From the NCBI GenBank assembly GCA_963846915.1, contig CAWJXV010000004.1, positions 620,001 to 684,000 of the forward strand: a DNA stretch of 64,000 bases. The letters run 5' to 3'. This document shows positions 34,763 through 41,961 of this stretch, piece after piece. The number at the start of each line of letters is the position of its first letter. The first letter of the stretch is position 1. The position numbers and the translations under genes were made by a program. This DNA is from PALSA-612 sp963846915 (GTDB lineage: Bacteria; Actinomycetota; Thermoleophilia; Gaiellales; Gaiellaceae). Under the pieces are notes generated by a model. That model had not been told where the DNA came from and searched no databases. It saw only the letters and a program-made list of their open reading frames with translations.

Positions 34763-35269
34763 GTGATCGAGGACGACCGTGCGGTCGTCGAGCGGCAGAT
34801 CGGCCGGCAGCCGCGCGCTTTTCGCCGGGTCGTCGTGCGCTGTCCCTTCGGGCTCCCTGCCGTGACCGAGCAGTCGCCGTACGACCGGGAGGGCGAACCC
34901 TTCCCGACCATGTACTACCTCACGTGCCGGCATCTCGTCGCCGCCGTGTCCCGCGTCGAGGCTGCGGGCGGAGTGGAGCGCTTCACCGAGTCTGCGGCGG
35001 TCGATCCAGGCCTACGGGCCAGCCTGGCCGAGGCCACCGAGCGCCAGCGGGAGCTCCGCCGCGCCCTGGCAGGCGATGCGACGGGCAAGGACGGAGGCGC
35101 GTCGCTCGAGCTCGGGATCGGAGGTGCCGCGAGACCGGAGCGGCTCAAGTGCCTGCACGCGCACGTCGCGTTCGCGCTCGCGCAGCCCGGCTACGGGCTC
35201 GGCGAGCGCGTGCTCGACGAGCTCGAGCCGCTCTGGCCGGGCGAGTGCTGCTCCACGGCTCCTCGCTAG
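34763..35269 (+). CDS. DUF501 family protein
   Basis: Protein of 168 residues with the DUF501 pattern: RQIGRQPRAFRRVVVRCPFG, LPAVTEQSPYDREGEPFPTMYYLTCRHLVAAVSRVEAAGG in pieces, and RLKCLHAHVAFALAQPGYGLGE. Function is unknown; conserved Cys and His residues (RCPFG, TCRHL, KCLHAH) suggest metal binding. It follows ftsB by 7 bases, the usual actinobacterial order eno-ftsB-DUF501. Confidence 0.9.
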   Translation: MIEDDRAVVERQIGRQPRAFRRVVVRCPFGLPAVTEQSPYDREGEPFPTMYYLTCRHLVAAVSRVEAAGGVERFTESAAVDPGLRASLAEATERQRELRRALAGDATGKDGGASLELGIGGAARPERLKCLHAHVAFALAQPGYGLGERVLDELEPLWPGECCSTAPR

Positions 35270-35272
35270 CAT
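35267..35272 (+). promoter_or_regulatory. Leaderless -10 box (TAGCAT)
   Basis: TAGCAT overlaps the DUF501 stop codon and ends 7 bases before the GTG at 35280. Confidence 0.4.
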
Positions 35273-35279
35273 CGCGACC

Positions 35280-35597
35280 GTGGAGGACTCGGTCGAGCTC
35301 GCGCGGCAGCACTGGGAGGATGGCTACCGCCGCCTCGTCCGGACGAGGGACCCGGAGCCCACGCGGTACGCACGGCTCCTCGAGCAGGTCGAGATCGTGA
35401 CCGCCGAGCTCCGCCGCCGGATCGGCAAGTCGTTCACGCTCGCCGAGCTCGCCGCGGCGTATGCCCGGGCAGACCGCTGGGCATACGAGGCCGTCGGCAA
35501 GAGCTCGGAGACGGGCGACTGGATGTCCTCGGCGAGCACGGCCGCCGACGCTGCCTTTCACCTCTACGCGCGGGGCGCCCGGGACTACCGTCCGTGA
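35280..35597 (+). CDS. Hypothetical helical protein
   Basis: Protein of 105 residues, predicted almost entirely alpha-helical (VELARQHWEDGYRRLVRTRD, LLEQVEIVTAELRRRIGKSF, LAELAAAYARADRWAYEAVG), with a conserved-looking ARADRWAYE segment. No signal or membrane segment and no recognised family. The start is supported by the TAGCAT box; its TGA overlaps the next GTG, implying coupling to the small membrane protein. Confidence 0.65.
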   Translation: MEDSVELARQHWEDGYRRLVRTRDPEPTRYARLLEQVEIVTAELRRRIGKSFTLAELAAAYARADRWAYEAVGKSSETGDWMSSASTAADAAFHLYARGARDYRP

Positions 35598-35833
35598 ACG
35601 TCGGCCCGGAAGCCCGCCCGCGGCCGCGCCGTCGCCGCCGTCGTCGTGTCGTGCCGTGGCGGCCGCTGATCGCGGCCGTCGTCGTCATCTGCGTCTTCGC
35701 GGTGGGAGTCGCGCTCGGCGAGGCGCTGCACGACAATCCGAAGCCCGGCGGCACGACGACGACGGAGAGGACGCTTCGCCCTCTGCCGCTCGTGCCGCAG
35801 ACCGTGACCGTCACGGTCGGCGGAACGGGCTGA
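35594..35833 (+). CDS. Small single-pass membrane protein
   Basis: Protein of 79 residues: an Arg-rich cytoplasmic start (RPRPRRRRRRRVVPWRP), one membrane helix (LIAAVVVICVFAVGVALG) and a short Thr/Pro-rich outer tail (GGTTTTERTLRPLPLVPQTV). Not recognised. The GTG start overlaps the upstream stop by GTGA. After it a 50-base gap leads to a converging gene. Confidence 0.6.
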   Translation: MNVGPEARPRPRRRRRRRVVPWRPLIAAVVVICVFAVGVALGEALHDNPKPGGTTTTERTLRPLPLVPQTVTVTVGGTG

Positions 35834-35883
35834 GCGGAGCGCCACGATCGGGCTCGACCGCGCGCTGCTCGGCACAGCGGTCG

Positions 35884-36363
35884 CTACAGCTCTTCTCCTG
35901 CCTGCAGGAGTCCTGCACCGACGACCGCGAGCGCTGACGCCAGGCTGATCCAGAGGCCGATGCTGCGGCCGCCCGTGCCGACGACGGAGTCCGGGATCGA
36001 GATCAGCCGGACGAGGACGCACACGGTGGCGGCACCGCCGAGGGCGACGGCGATCACGGGCTCGGGCGCTGCAGCAGGGAATTCGAGGCCGAAGCGGCGC
36101 AGCGCGGCGAGACAGACGACGGCGACGCCGATCAGGAAGACGAGCTTGCCGAGCGTGCCGCTGTTCCACCCGGTGACCGAGAGCGTCGGCCCTTCGACCG
36201 AGTGGCCCGAGTACCAGCTCGTGAATGCCGAGACGGAAAGGACGAGACCGCTGACCCAGACCCCCGTTTCCCCGATCGCGAGGATTGCGGGTCGCGCGCG
36301 CAGGCGAGCGTCGCGAAGCTGGCGTGGGGGAGGCCGCCGCCCCTGAGGTTGCGGCGCTTCCAC
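35884..36363 (-). CDS. Four-helix membrane protein
   Basis: Protein of 159 residues. A basic start (QGRRPPPRQLRDARLRARP) is followed by about four hydrophobic segments: AIGETGVWVSGLVLSVSAF, LGKLVFLIGVAVVCLAAL, VIAVALGGAATVCVLVRLI and IGLWISLASALAVVGAGLL. No recognised domain. It starts 3 bases after the upstream small membrane protein, so the two are probably one transcript. Confidence 0.6.
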   Translation of the reverse strand: MEAPQPQGRRPPPRQLRDARLRARPAILAIGETGVWVSGLVLSVSAFTSWYSGHSVEGPTLSVTGWNSGTLGKLVFLIGVAVVCLAALRRFGLEFPAAAPEPVIAVALGGAATVCVLVRLISIPDSVVGTGGRSIGLWISLASALAVVGAGLLQAGEEL

Positions 36364-36366
36364 GGC

Positions 36367-36603
36367 TCAGATTCCGAAGATGTTCTGCACCTGCTGGAGG
36401 ATCAGCACCACGATCACCGCCGCGGCCAGCAGCAGGCAGCCGAACATGAACCAGAAGCGGAGCCGAGCCCATTTACGTGCGCGCCGCTGCTCGATCCGCG
36501 CCTGGCGCCGGGCACGGTGGTAGTGGTAGGCCCGGGCGGCGGAATGCGGATCGTGCCGCGGAGGCTCGTCGAGCTCGTTCGGGATCGGAGACGGCTCGCC
36601 CAC
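36367..36603 (-). CDS. Small tail-anchored-like membrane protein
   Basis: Protein of 78 residues: a polar N-terminus (GEPSPIPNELDEPPRHDPHS), a basic stretch rich in Arg/Ala/His (YHYHRARRQARIEQRRARKW) and one C-terminal membrane helix (FGCLLLAAAVIVVLILQQV). No family recognised. The GTG was chosen because a TAGACT box lies 7 bases upstream; an in-frame TTG 30 bases earlier is less likely. Confidence 0.6.
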   Translation of the reverse strand: MGEPSPIPNELDEPPRHDPHSAARAYHYHRARRQARIEQRRARKWARLRFWFMFGCLLLAAAVIVVLILQQVQNIFGI

Positions 36604-36610
36604 GGCAGAG

Positions 36611-36616
36611 AGTCTA
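36611..36616 (-). promoter_or_regulatory. Leaderless -10 box (TAGACT)
   Basis: On the reverse strand TAGACT ends 7 bases before the GTG at 36603. Confidence 0.45.
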
Positions 36617-36685
36617 GTGCTAATCCGCTGCAAAGTGGCGTCTTTACCGGCGACGATCGATCCGTCGCATGCACGGTTCGGACCG

Positions 36686-36713
36686 TTGCTCCGGCCTGCG
36701 ACATGGCTACACT
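36686..36713 (+). promoter_or_regulatory. Leaderless promoter of L,D-transpeptidase gene
   Basis: TTGCTC (36686-36691) and TACACT (36708-36713) with a 16-base spacer; the -10 ends 6 bases before the GTG at 36720 and no ribosome binding site is present. Confidence 0.55.
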
Positions 36714-36719
36714 GCCGCC

Positions 36720-37808
36720 GTGAAGCGTGCCGCGCTCCTCGTGGTGATCTTCGCCCTCGGAGTCGCGGGCGTCGGCGCGGCGTACGCGCTCGCCGACTCG
36801 AGTCCGCCGCCGCCCCCGTCCGACTCGACCCCGACCGACACGTCGTCGACGACGACGCCGACCACGCCCCCGACGAGCACGCAGCCGAAGCCGACGCCCA
36901 GGCCGCCGGCCAAGCGCTCGCGGATCGCCGCCGGGGTCACCATCGCGGGAATCCACGTCGGCGGTCTCGCCTACGGCCCCGCGTACTCGGCGATCTCGGT
37001 CGAGTTCCGCTCGCCGGTCGTCCTCCAGCTCGGGGACAAGACGATCACCGTCTCGCCGTGGAAGCTCGGCGCGAAGCCGTTCATCGGCCCGGCCGTCTCG
37101 CGCGCGCTCCACGCGAAGCCGGGAACCGCGGTGAAGATGGTCGTCGACGTCAAGCGCGTCGCTGTCAGCGACTACGTCGACACACTCGCCAAGCACTACG
37201 ACCGCACCGTCGCCGACGCGCACGTGGTGCTCGAGGCGCTGCGACCGGTCGTCGTCCCCGAGGTGCAGGGGAGCACGATCCAGCGCTCGGAGGCCGTGAA
37301 GGCGATCGTCGTCGCGCTGCAGCAGAGCAAGCGGACGGCGCTGACGGTGCCGGCCCGCATCGCCCAGCCGCAGGTCGCAGCGGCGAGCTTCAGCACGATC
37401 ATCGTCATCCGGCGCGACACGAAGTGGCTCTACCTGTACAAGCAGGTGACGACCGACAAGCCGGTGACGTTCGTTCGCCGGTTCGAGGTCGCGACCGGCC
37501 AGCCGATCTATCCAACGCCGATCGGGAGCTTCAAGATCGTCGTGATGGAGCGCAATCCCTGGTGGTATCCGCCGCCGGATGCGCCCTGGGCCAAGGGCGC
37601 GAAGCCGATCCCGCCCGGCCCCGGAAACCCGCTCGGCACCCGCTGGATGGGCCTCACGGCGCCCGGCGTCGGCATCCATGGAACGCCTGACCCCGCATCG
37701 CTCGGCTACTCGGCCTCGCACGGCTGCATCCGCATGTTCATCCCCTCCGCGGAGTGGCTCTTCGACCACGTCCAGGTCGGAACGCCGGTGATGATCGTGC
37801 CGGCCTGA
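36720..37808 (+). CDS. L,D-transpeptidase (YkuD domain)
   Basis: Cell-wall cross-linking enzyme of 362 residues. It has a signal/anchor (AALLVVIFALGVAGVGAAYALA), a Pro/Thr/Ser-rich linker and a peptidoglycan-binding-like domain (GVTIAGIHVGGLAYGPAYSA). The YkuD catalytic domain follows: TKWLYLYKQ, FEVATGQPIYPTPIGSFKI, GIHGTPDPASLGYSASHGCIRM split, with the His and Cys of the SHGCIRM active site. The result would be 3-3 meso-diaminopimelate cross-links. It stands divergent from the small membrane proteins and overlaps the next gene by one base (TGATG). Confidence 0.92.
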   Translation: MKRAALLVVIFALGVAGVGAAYALADSSPPPPPSDSTPTDTSSTTTPTTPPTSTQPKPTPRPPAKRSRIAAGVTIAGIHVGGLAYGPAYSAISVEFRSPVVLQLGDKTITVSPWKLGAKPFIGPAVSRALHAKPGTAVKMVVDVKRVAVSDYVDTLAKHYDRTVADAHVVLEALRPVVVPEVQGSTIQRSEAVKAIVVALQQSKRTALTVPARIAQPQVAAASFSTIIVIRRDTKWLYLYKQVTTDKPVTFVRRFEVATGQPIYPTPIGSFKIVVMERNPWWYPPPDAPWAKGAKPIPPGPGNPLGTRWMGLTAPGVGIHGTPDPASLGYSASHGCIRMFIPSAEWLFDHVQVGTPVMIVPA

Positions 37809-38329
37809 TGGCGGCGCGGTTCAAGCTGACAGGGCAGGTGCTGGCCGTCGCGCTCGTCGCGGCACTGCTCGCGCTGCTGATCTGGAAGGTGGCGCACGGG
37901 AGCGGCAAGACGGCCGAGCCGAAGAACTTCACGCTGCCGCGGCTCGACAAGCCGGGCACGCTCGAGCTCGCGTCGCTGCGGGGAAAGGTCGTCGTCCTGA
38001 ACTTCATGGCCTCGTGGTGCGTTCCGTGCAAGCAGGAAGCACCGGCGATCGAGTCGATCTGGAAGCAGTATCGATCGAAGGGCGTCGTCTTCGTGGGCGT
38101 CGACTCCGAGGACTTCTCGGGCGACGCCAAGAACTTCATTCGCAAGTACGGGATCACGTATCCGGTCGTGCGCGAGGAAGGTCGGGACCTCTACGGCCCG
38201 TACGGCGTCAGCGGCGTTCCCGAGACGCGCGTGATCGACCGTCAGGGCAAGTACGCGGGAACGCAGTTCTACGGCGCGACGAACGCGTCCGATCTGCGTC
38301 AGAGCATCCAGGCCGCGCTTCGGTCGTGA
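37808..38329 (+). CDS. ResA/TlpA-like thiol-disulfide oxidoreductase
   Basis: Membrane-anchored thioredoxin-fold protein of 173 residues: N-terminal helix (VLAVALVAALLALLIWKVA), LRGKVVVLNFMASWCVPCKQEAPAIE with the WCVPC active site, GVVFVGVDSED and GVSGVPETRVIDRQGKYAG with the cis-Pro. It probably keeps apocytochrome c or other extracytoplasmic thiols reduced. Its neighbours, a CcmH-like protein and CcdA, support cytochrome c maturation. The ATG overlaps the transpeptidase stop. Confidence 0.88.
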   Translation: MAARFKLTGQVLAVALVAALLALLIWKVAHGSGKTAEPKNFTLPRLDKPGTLELASLRGKVVVLNFMASWCVPCKQEAPAIESIWKQYRSKGVVFVGVDSEDFSGDAKNFIRKYGITYPVVREEGRDLYGPYGVSGVPETRVIDRQGKYAGTQFYGATNASDLRQSIQAALRS

Positions 38330-38784
38330 GGTCGTTCGCCGTCCTCGCCGTCGCCGTCGCGGCTCTCGCGGTCGCCGGGCGGGCGGCGGCGAGCGAGCAG
38401 CATCCCACCCTGACCGAGATCTCCGGGGAGGTGCTCTGCGTGTCGTGCGATCAGCCGCTCGACATGTCGAGCGGGACGTTCGCCGACCGCGAGCGGGCGC
38501 TCATCCGCAGCTGGATCGCGGCCGGCTATACGAAGAGCCAGATCGAGCGGCGGCTCGTCGACCAGTTCGGTGAGCGCGTCCTGCTGTCGCCACCGGACAG
38601 CGGCTTCAACATCCTCGTCTGGTGGCTCCCGATCGTGGGGGTCCTCGCTGGTGCGCTGGCGCTCGGCTTCCTCGCCTGGCGCTGGAGCCGCGGGCGTCGC
38701 GACCCGCCGCCGGGCCCGACGCAGACGCTCGAGCCCGACGTCGAGCGGCGACTGGACAGCGAGCTCGCGCGCTACGACGCCTAG
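38326..38784 (+). CDS. CcmH-like cytochrome c maturation protein
   Basis: Protein of 152 residues: signal peptide (FAVLAVAVAALAVAGRAAA), then the CcmH/CycL core ISGEVLCVSCDQPLDMS with a CxxC (family LRCxxCQ), RALIRSWIAAGYTKSQIERRLVDQFGERVLLSPP in sequence and a membrane helix (ILVWWLPIVGVLAGALALGF), then a charged cytoplasmic end. It would reduce the haem-binding cysteines of apocytochrome c. The GTG overlaps the upstream stop by GTGA. Confidence 0.85.
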   Translation: MRSFAVLAVAVAALAVAGRAAASEQHPTLTEISGEVLCVSCDQPLDMSSGTFADRERALIRSWIAAGYTKSQIERRLVDQFGERVLLSPPDSGFNILVWWLPIVGVLAGALALGFLAWRWSRGRRDPPPGPTQTLEPDVERRLDSELARYDA

Positions 38785-38788
38785 ACAC

Positions 38789-39499
38789 ATGGCCGAGCGG
38801 ATCCCGATCGCCTTTCTCGCCGGCCTCGTCTCGGTCCTGACGCCGTGCGTCCTGCCGCTCGTGCCGGGCTACCTCACGGCCGTCTCGTCGGTCGAGGCGG
38901 AGAGGCTCGGTGAACGCGGCGTCGCGCGACGGATCGCCGTCGCCAGCATCCCGTTCATGCTCGGCTTCACCGTCGTCTTCGTGGCGCTCGGGGCCGGCTC
39001 CGCGGCGATCGCCACTGTACTCGACGTCGATCGGCGGAACGCGATCGCCGGCTTCGTGCTCGTCGTTCTCGGCCTCGTCTTCGTAGGGCTCCTGCCCTGG
39101 CCGGAGCGGATCATGGGCGCCGGTCTGATCGGGCACGCGCGGCGGCGGGAGTCGGCCGCGCTCCTCGGCGCCGCCTTCGCCGTCTGCGCCGCGCCGTGCA
39201 TCGGCCCGGTGCTTGCGTCCGTGCTCGTGCTCGCGAGCAGCTCGAGCACCGTCCTGCGCGGCTCGGTGCTGCTCCTCTTCTACTCGCTCGGGATCGGCGT
39301 GGCGTTCCTGCTCGCGGGCATCGCATTCGCCCGCGCGATGGGCGCGTTCCGGTGGGTGCGCGACCACTACACGGTGATCCGCGTCATCAGCGGCGTGACG
39401 CTGATCGCGCTCGGGCTGCTGCTCTTCTTCGGGAAGGACTGGTGGCTGCACGTGATGCTGAACCGCGCCCTCGAAGCGGTCGGTCTCGGCCAGGTCTAG
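38789..39499 (+). CDS. ccdA: Cytochrome c biogenesis protein CcdA (DsbD transmembrane domain)
   Basis: Six-helix membrane electron carrier of 236 residues that passes reducing power from cytoplasmic thioredoxin to outside partners. Both redox Cys motifs are present: SVLTPCVLPLVPGYL in helix 1 and AVCAAPCIGPVLASVLVLA in helix 4. It ends the transpeptidase-ResA-CcmH-CcdA run, 4 bases after the CcmH-like gene. The other thiol partners are encoded just upstream. Confidence 0.9.
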   Translation: MAERIPIAFLAGLVSVLTPCVLPLVPGYLTAVSSVEAERLGERGVARRIAVASIPFMLGFTVVFVALGAGSAAIATVLDVDRRNAIAGFVLVVLGLVFVGLLPWPERIMGAGLIGHARRRESAALLGAAFAVCAAPCIGPVLASVLVLASSSSTVLRGSVLLLFYSLGIGVAFLLAGIAFARAMGAFRWVRDHYTVIRVISGVTLIALGLLLFFGKDWWLHVMLNRALEAVGLGQV

Positions 39500-39502
39500 T
39501 CA

Positions 39503-40402
39503 TCAGTCTCCGTTCTCGTCCTCCGCTTTGGGGCTGAAGGCTACGCCAACGGGCGTAATCATCCCGGTGGTTGCGAAGTAGCCCAGGTCCACGCCGCTCC
39601 GAGAGAACTTCCGAATAGTGCCGTCGCCTCGGTTGGAGACGTACAGATTGCCGTCCTTGTCGAAGGCCAGGCCAGCGGGTGTGCTCAGCCCCGTGGTGGC
39701 GAAGTCGCCTAGGTCTAGTCCAGTGGGAGAGAACTCCCGAATCGTGTTGCCGTCAAAGTTGGTGACGTAGAGGTTGCCTCTCTTGTCGAAGGCGATGAGC
39801 GCTGGGTTGAAAAACCCGGTGGCGGCGAAGATGCCCAGGTCTTCTCCGGTCCGAGAGAACTCCCGAATCGTGTTGTCGCCAGCATTGGCGACGTAGAGAT
39901 TGCCTCTCTTGTCGAAGGCGATACCACGAGCTACGTTCAGCCCGCTGGTAGCGAAGTTGCCCAGGTCTACACCAGTCGGAGAGAACTCCCGAATCCAGCT
40001 GACGTTTGCCACGTAGAGGTTGCCGTGCTTGTCGAAGGCGATGCCACGAGGAAAACTCAGCCCGGTCGTAGCGAAGTCCCCCAGGTCTACACCAGCCCGA
40101 GAGAACTCCCGAATCGTGTTTCCAAAAATGTTGGAGACGTAGAGATTGCCGCCCTTGTCGAAGGCCAGGCCAGTGGGTCCGTTCAGTCCCGTGGTCGCGA
40201 AGTCGCCCAGGTCTACACCAGTCGGAGAGAACTCCCGAATCGTGTTGGTGGTCTGGTTGGCGACGAGCAGGTCTTGTGTCTGCCCGGTCGCGAACAGGTT
40301 TTGTGCCTGCGCGGGCGCGATGGCGAGGCTGAGCGCGGTGAGAAGGCTCAGCACAAGGAAGCCGAGGCTGGTCTTGACGAGAGTCGGTCTCTGGACCGAC
40401 AT
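39503..40402 (-). CDS. Secreted NHL/SMP-30-like six-repeat beta-propeller protein
   Basis: Protein of 299 residues. A Sec signal (TSLGFLVLSLLTALSLAIAPAQA, cleavage about residue 33) precedes six tandem repeats of about 42 residues (residues 49-299) with consensus N..GNTIREFSPTGVDLGD, FATTGL..P.GLAFDK and GNLYVSN. That is one blade each of a six-bladed propeller. Repeat 3 lacks 2 residues and repeat 6 ends the protein. Odd repeats read FSPTG and even ones FSRxG, showing growth by duplication of a two-blade unit. Ligand unknown. The start is fixed by GAAAGGAG about 7 bases upstream. Base composition is visibly less GC-rich than the surroundings. Confidence 0.85.
   Translation of the reverse strand: MSVQRPTLVKTSLGFLVLSLLTALSLAIAPAQAQNLFATGQTQDLLVANQTTNTIREFSPTGVDLGDFATTGLNGPTGLAFDKGGNLYVSNIFGNTIREFSRAGVDLGDFATTGLSFPRGIAFDKHGNLYVANVSWIREFSPTGVDLGNFATSGLNVARGIAFDKRGNLYVANAGDNTIREFSRTGEDLGIFAATGFFNPALIAFDKRGNLYVTNFDGNTIREFSPTGLDLGDFATTGLSTPAGLAFDKDGNLYVSNRGDGTIRKFSRSGVDLGYFATTGMITPVGVAFSPKAEDENGD
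39506..40258 (-). repeat. Tandem repeat, six units of about 126 bp (NHL blades)
   Basis: Six in-frame units of 42 codons (third 40) within the propeller gene. The DNA phrases for IREFS and NLYV are nearly identical between units, so duplication is recent enough to be visible at DNA level. Confidence 0.85.
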
Positions 40403-40478
40403 GGTTGTCTCCTTTCGAGTCAGTGCATCGATAGGCGAGGCATCACCGTTCCGGAGCAGCGGCCCGCCCGTCATCGGT

Positions 40479-40488
40479 CGATATATCG
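40479..40488. promoter_or_regulatory. AT-rich palindrome upstream of NHL gene
   Basis: CGATATATCG is a perfect 10-bp palindrome in the 121-base gap upstream of the propeller gene; it could include a -10 element or an operator. Confidence 0.25.
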
Positions 40489-40523
40489 CTCCTCTCTCCT
40501 GTCCCACGCAGCACTCACGCCTC

Positions 40524-41819
40524 TTACCGGTCTGGGCCGTGCACGTTCTGGGCCACCGTGTTGTTAACGTAGTTTGCGATCTCGCTGCCCATCTGGATCG
40601 CGGTGTTGCAGGAGAATCGGAAGTGCATCCCTCCGAAGACGCGCGCGTCTGCGACGTCCTCCGCGGCCGCCGAGAAGCTCGTGTAGTCCCTCGTCACGCC
40701 CGGCACGCCGGTGGAGGTGGCTGTGAAGGACGTGTCGTCGCCGTAGAACAAGGCGAGCACCGACAGGGCGGCGTTGCTCACTCCGGGGTGGCCCGCCGGG
40801 TACTCCTGGAACTGAGGTGTGGGGCGCAGAGGCGCCCAGGTCGCGTCGGCCATGGTGTCGGGGTTTCCGTCGGATCCCGCCTGGTGGATCGCGGTGATCG
40901 GGCGCCAGGTGTCGTAGTAGTTCTTGGCGTTCCAGATCGAGATGACGGCATCGGCCAGCGCGACGTTCATCCTCGCGAGCAGACGGGCGTTTCGTGACAA
41001 CGTCAGGTGGTTGGACTCGGCAAGATCGTCGGCGACCCGGTTCCAGATCGCCGCCGGTGTATCGGTGCCGTAGAACACGGCGGTTTGGGTCTGGTAGGCG
41101 GTACGGGTCGAGTTCGTCGCGCTCCCCATCGCCTTCGTCTCGTCGAAGTCCTTCGTGTAGAGCGCGCTCGTGAGGGCCGGCGGCGGCCCGGGCAGGAACT
41201 GGGACGGCGTCGTCATCGCCCAGGGCGTCATGTTCGCGAACTCCCGGAAGAGCGGCGGTCCTAGCGTCGGCGGTGTCGGCGCCCACCTGCCGATGAGCCC
41301 TGAGGCGACATACGGCGGCAGGACCGCCGAGATGCCGTCGCCGGCTCGCCAGGCCAGGATCTGATCGGCGACCTGCTTGCCCCAGGCGAGGCCGCGCTGG
41401 ACGGACTGGTCGTTCGGCCCGCCCCCGATGTCTGCGAGCGAGGCGGCCAGCTGTGTGTCGAAGGTCGCCTTCTGGGCCGGGAACAGGTTTACGAGCGCCT
41501 CGTAGGCGGCCTCGACCACGGCAGCCTCCCTGGAGGCCCCGGGCGGCGCAGCGGGTTGTACGTGGATGGGCGCGTACTTGCGCTCGATGCCGTTCAGCGC
41601 GTCGAACACCGACGACTGCACGATCGCCCCGATCCGCATCGCCGGAGGCGGTGGTGTCTGGGCGATTTCGAGCGCATTGACCATTGTCCGGTTCCACACG
41701 GTCACTTGATCCGGCTTGGCAGCCGCTTTCGCCGCCGCCGGTGTGGCAATTGCGGCGAGCGCCGCGACGGCTGCAAGTGCCGAGACCGCAGCAAAGGAAA
41801 GCGCCAGCTTGCGTTTCAT
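40524..41819 (-). CDS. Secreted vanadium-dependent haloperoxidase / PAP2-family protein
   Basis: Protein of about 431 residues. It has a signal peptide (MKRKLALSFAAVSALAAVAA, cleavage near ATPAAA) and a helical domain with the three anion-binding motifs of vanadium haloperoxidases and acid phosphatases. These are KNYYDTWRP (K-x6-RP), EYPAGHPG (usual PSGH, here PAGH) and ARVFGGMHFRFSC (R-x5-H). It may oxidise halides with hydrogen peroxide or be a phosphatase. The Ser-to-Ala change in PSGH and the long N-terminal part leave activity uncertain. The start follows GGGGAGGA by 4 bases. Divergent from the LuxR gene. Confidence 0.85.
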   Translation of the reverse strand: MKRKLALSFAAVSALAAVAALAAIATPAAAKAAAKPDQVTVWNRTMVNALEIAQTPPPPAMRIGAIVQSSVFDALNGIERKYAPIHVQPAAPPGASREAAVVEAAYEALVNLFPAQKATFDTQLAASLADIGGGPNDQSVQRGLAWGKQVADQILAWRAGDGISAVLPPYVASGLIGRWAPTPPTLGPPLFREFANMTPWAMTTPSQFLPGPPPALTSALYTKDFDETKAMGSATNSTRTAYQTQTAVFYGTDTPAAIWNRVADDLAESNHLTLSRNARLLARMNVALADAVISIWNAKNYYDTWRPITAIHQAGSDGNPDTMADATWAPLRPTPQFQEYPAGHPGVSNAALSVLALFYGDDTSFTATSTGVPGVTRDYTSFSAAAEDVADARVFGGMHFRFSCNTAIQMGSEIANYVNNTVAQNVHGPDR

Positions 41820-41927
41820 CGATTCCTCCCCGGGTAGCTGATGGCGTAGTGAGGCTTCCACAGGGCCTCCGGGAGCGCATCGATGAAATCCCTACGCCGG
41901 CTTTGTTAAGCCTGATCGATGCAGGGG

Positions 41928-41955
41928 TTACAAGAATATTCGAGCGCCGTAGACT
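41928..41955 (+). promoter_or_regulatory. Leaderless promoter of the LuxR (LAL) regulator
   Basis: TTACAA (41928-41933), 16-base spacer, TAGACT (41950-41955). The -10 ends 6 bases before the GTG, so the transcript should start at the start codon. Confidence 0.55.
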
Positions 41956-41961
41956 CCTTCG

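Noticed and set aside
39506..40258. CRISPR or non-coding tandem repeat
   Set aside because: The 126-bp periodicity is fully in frame and encodes NHL-like blades; there are no unique spacers or cas genes.
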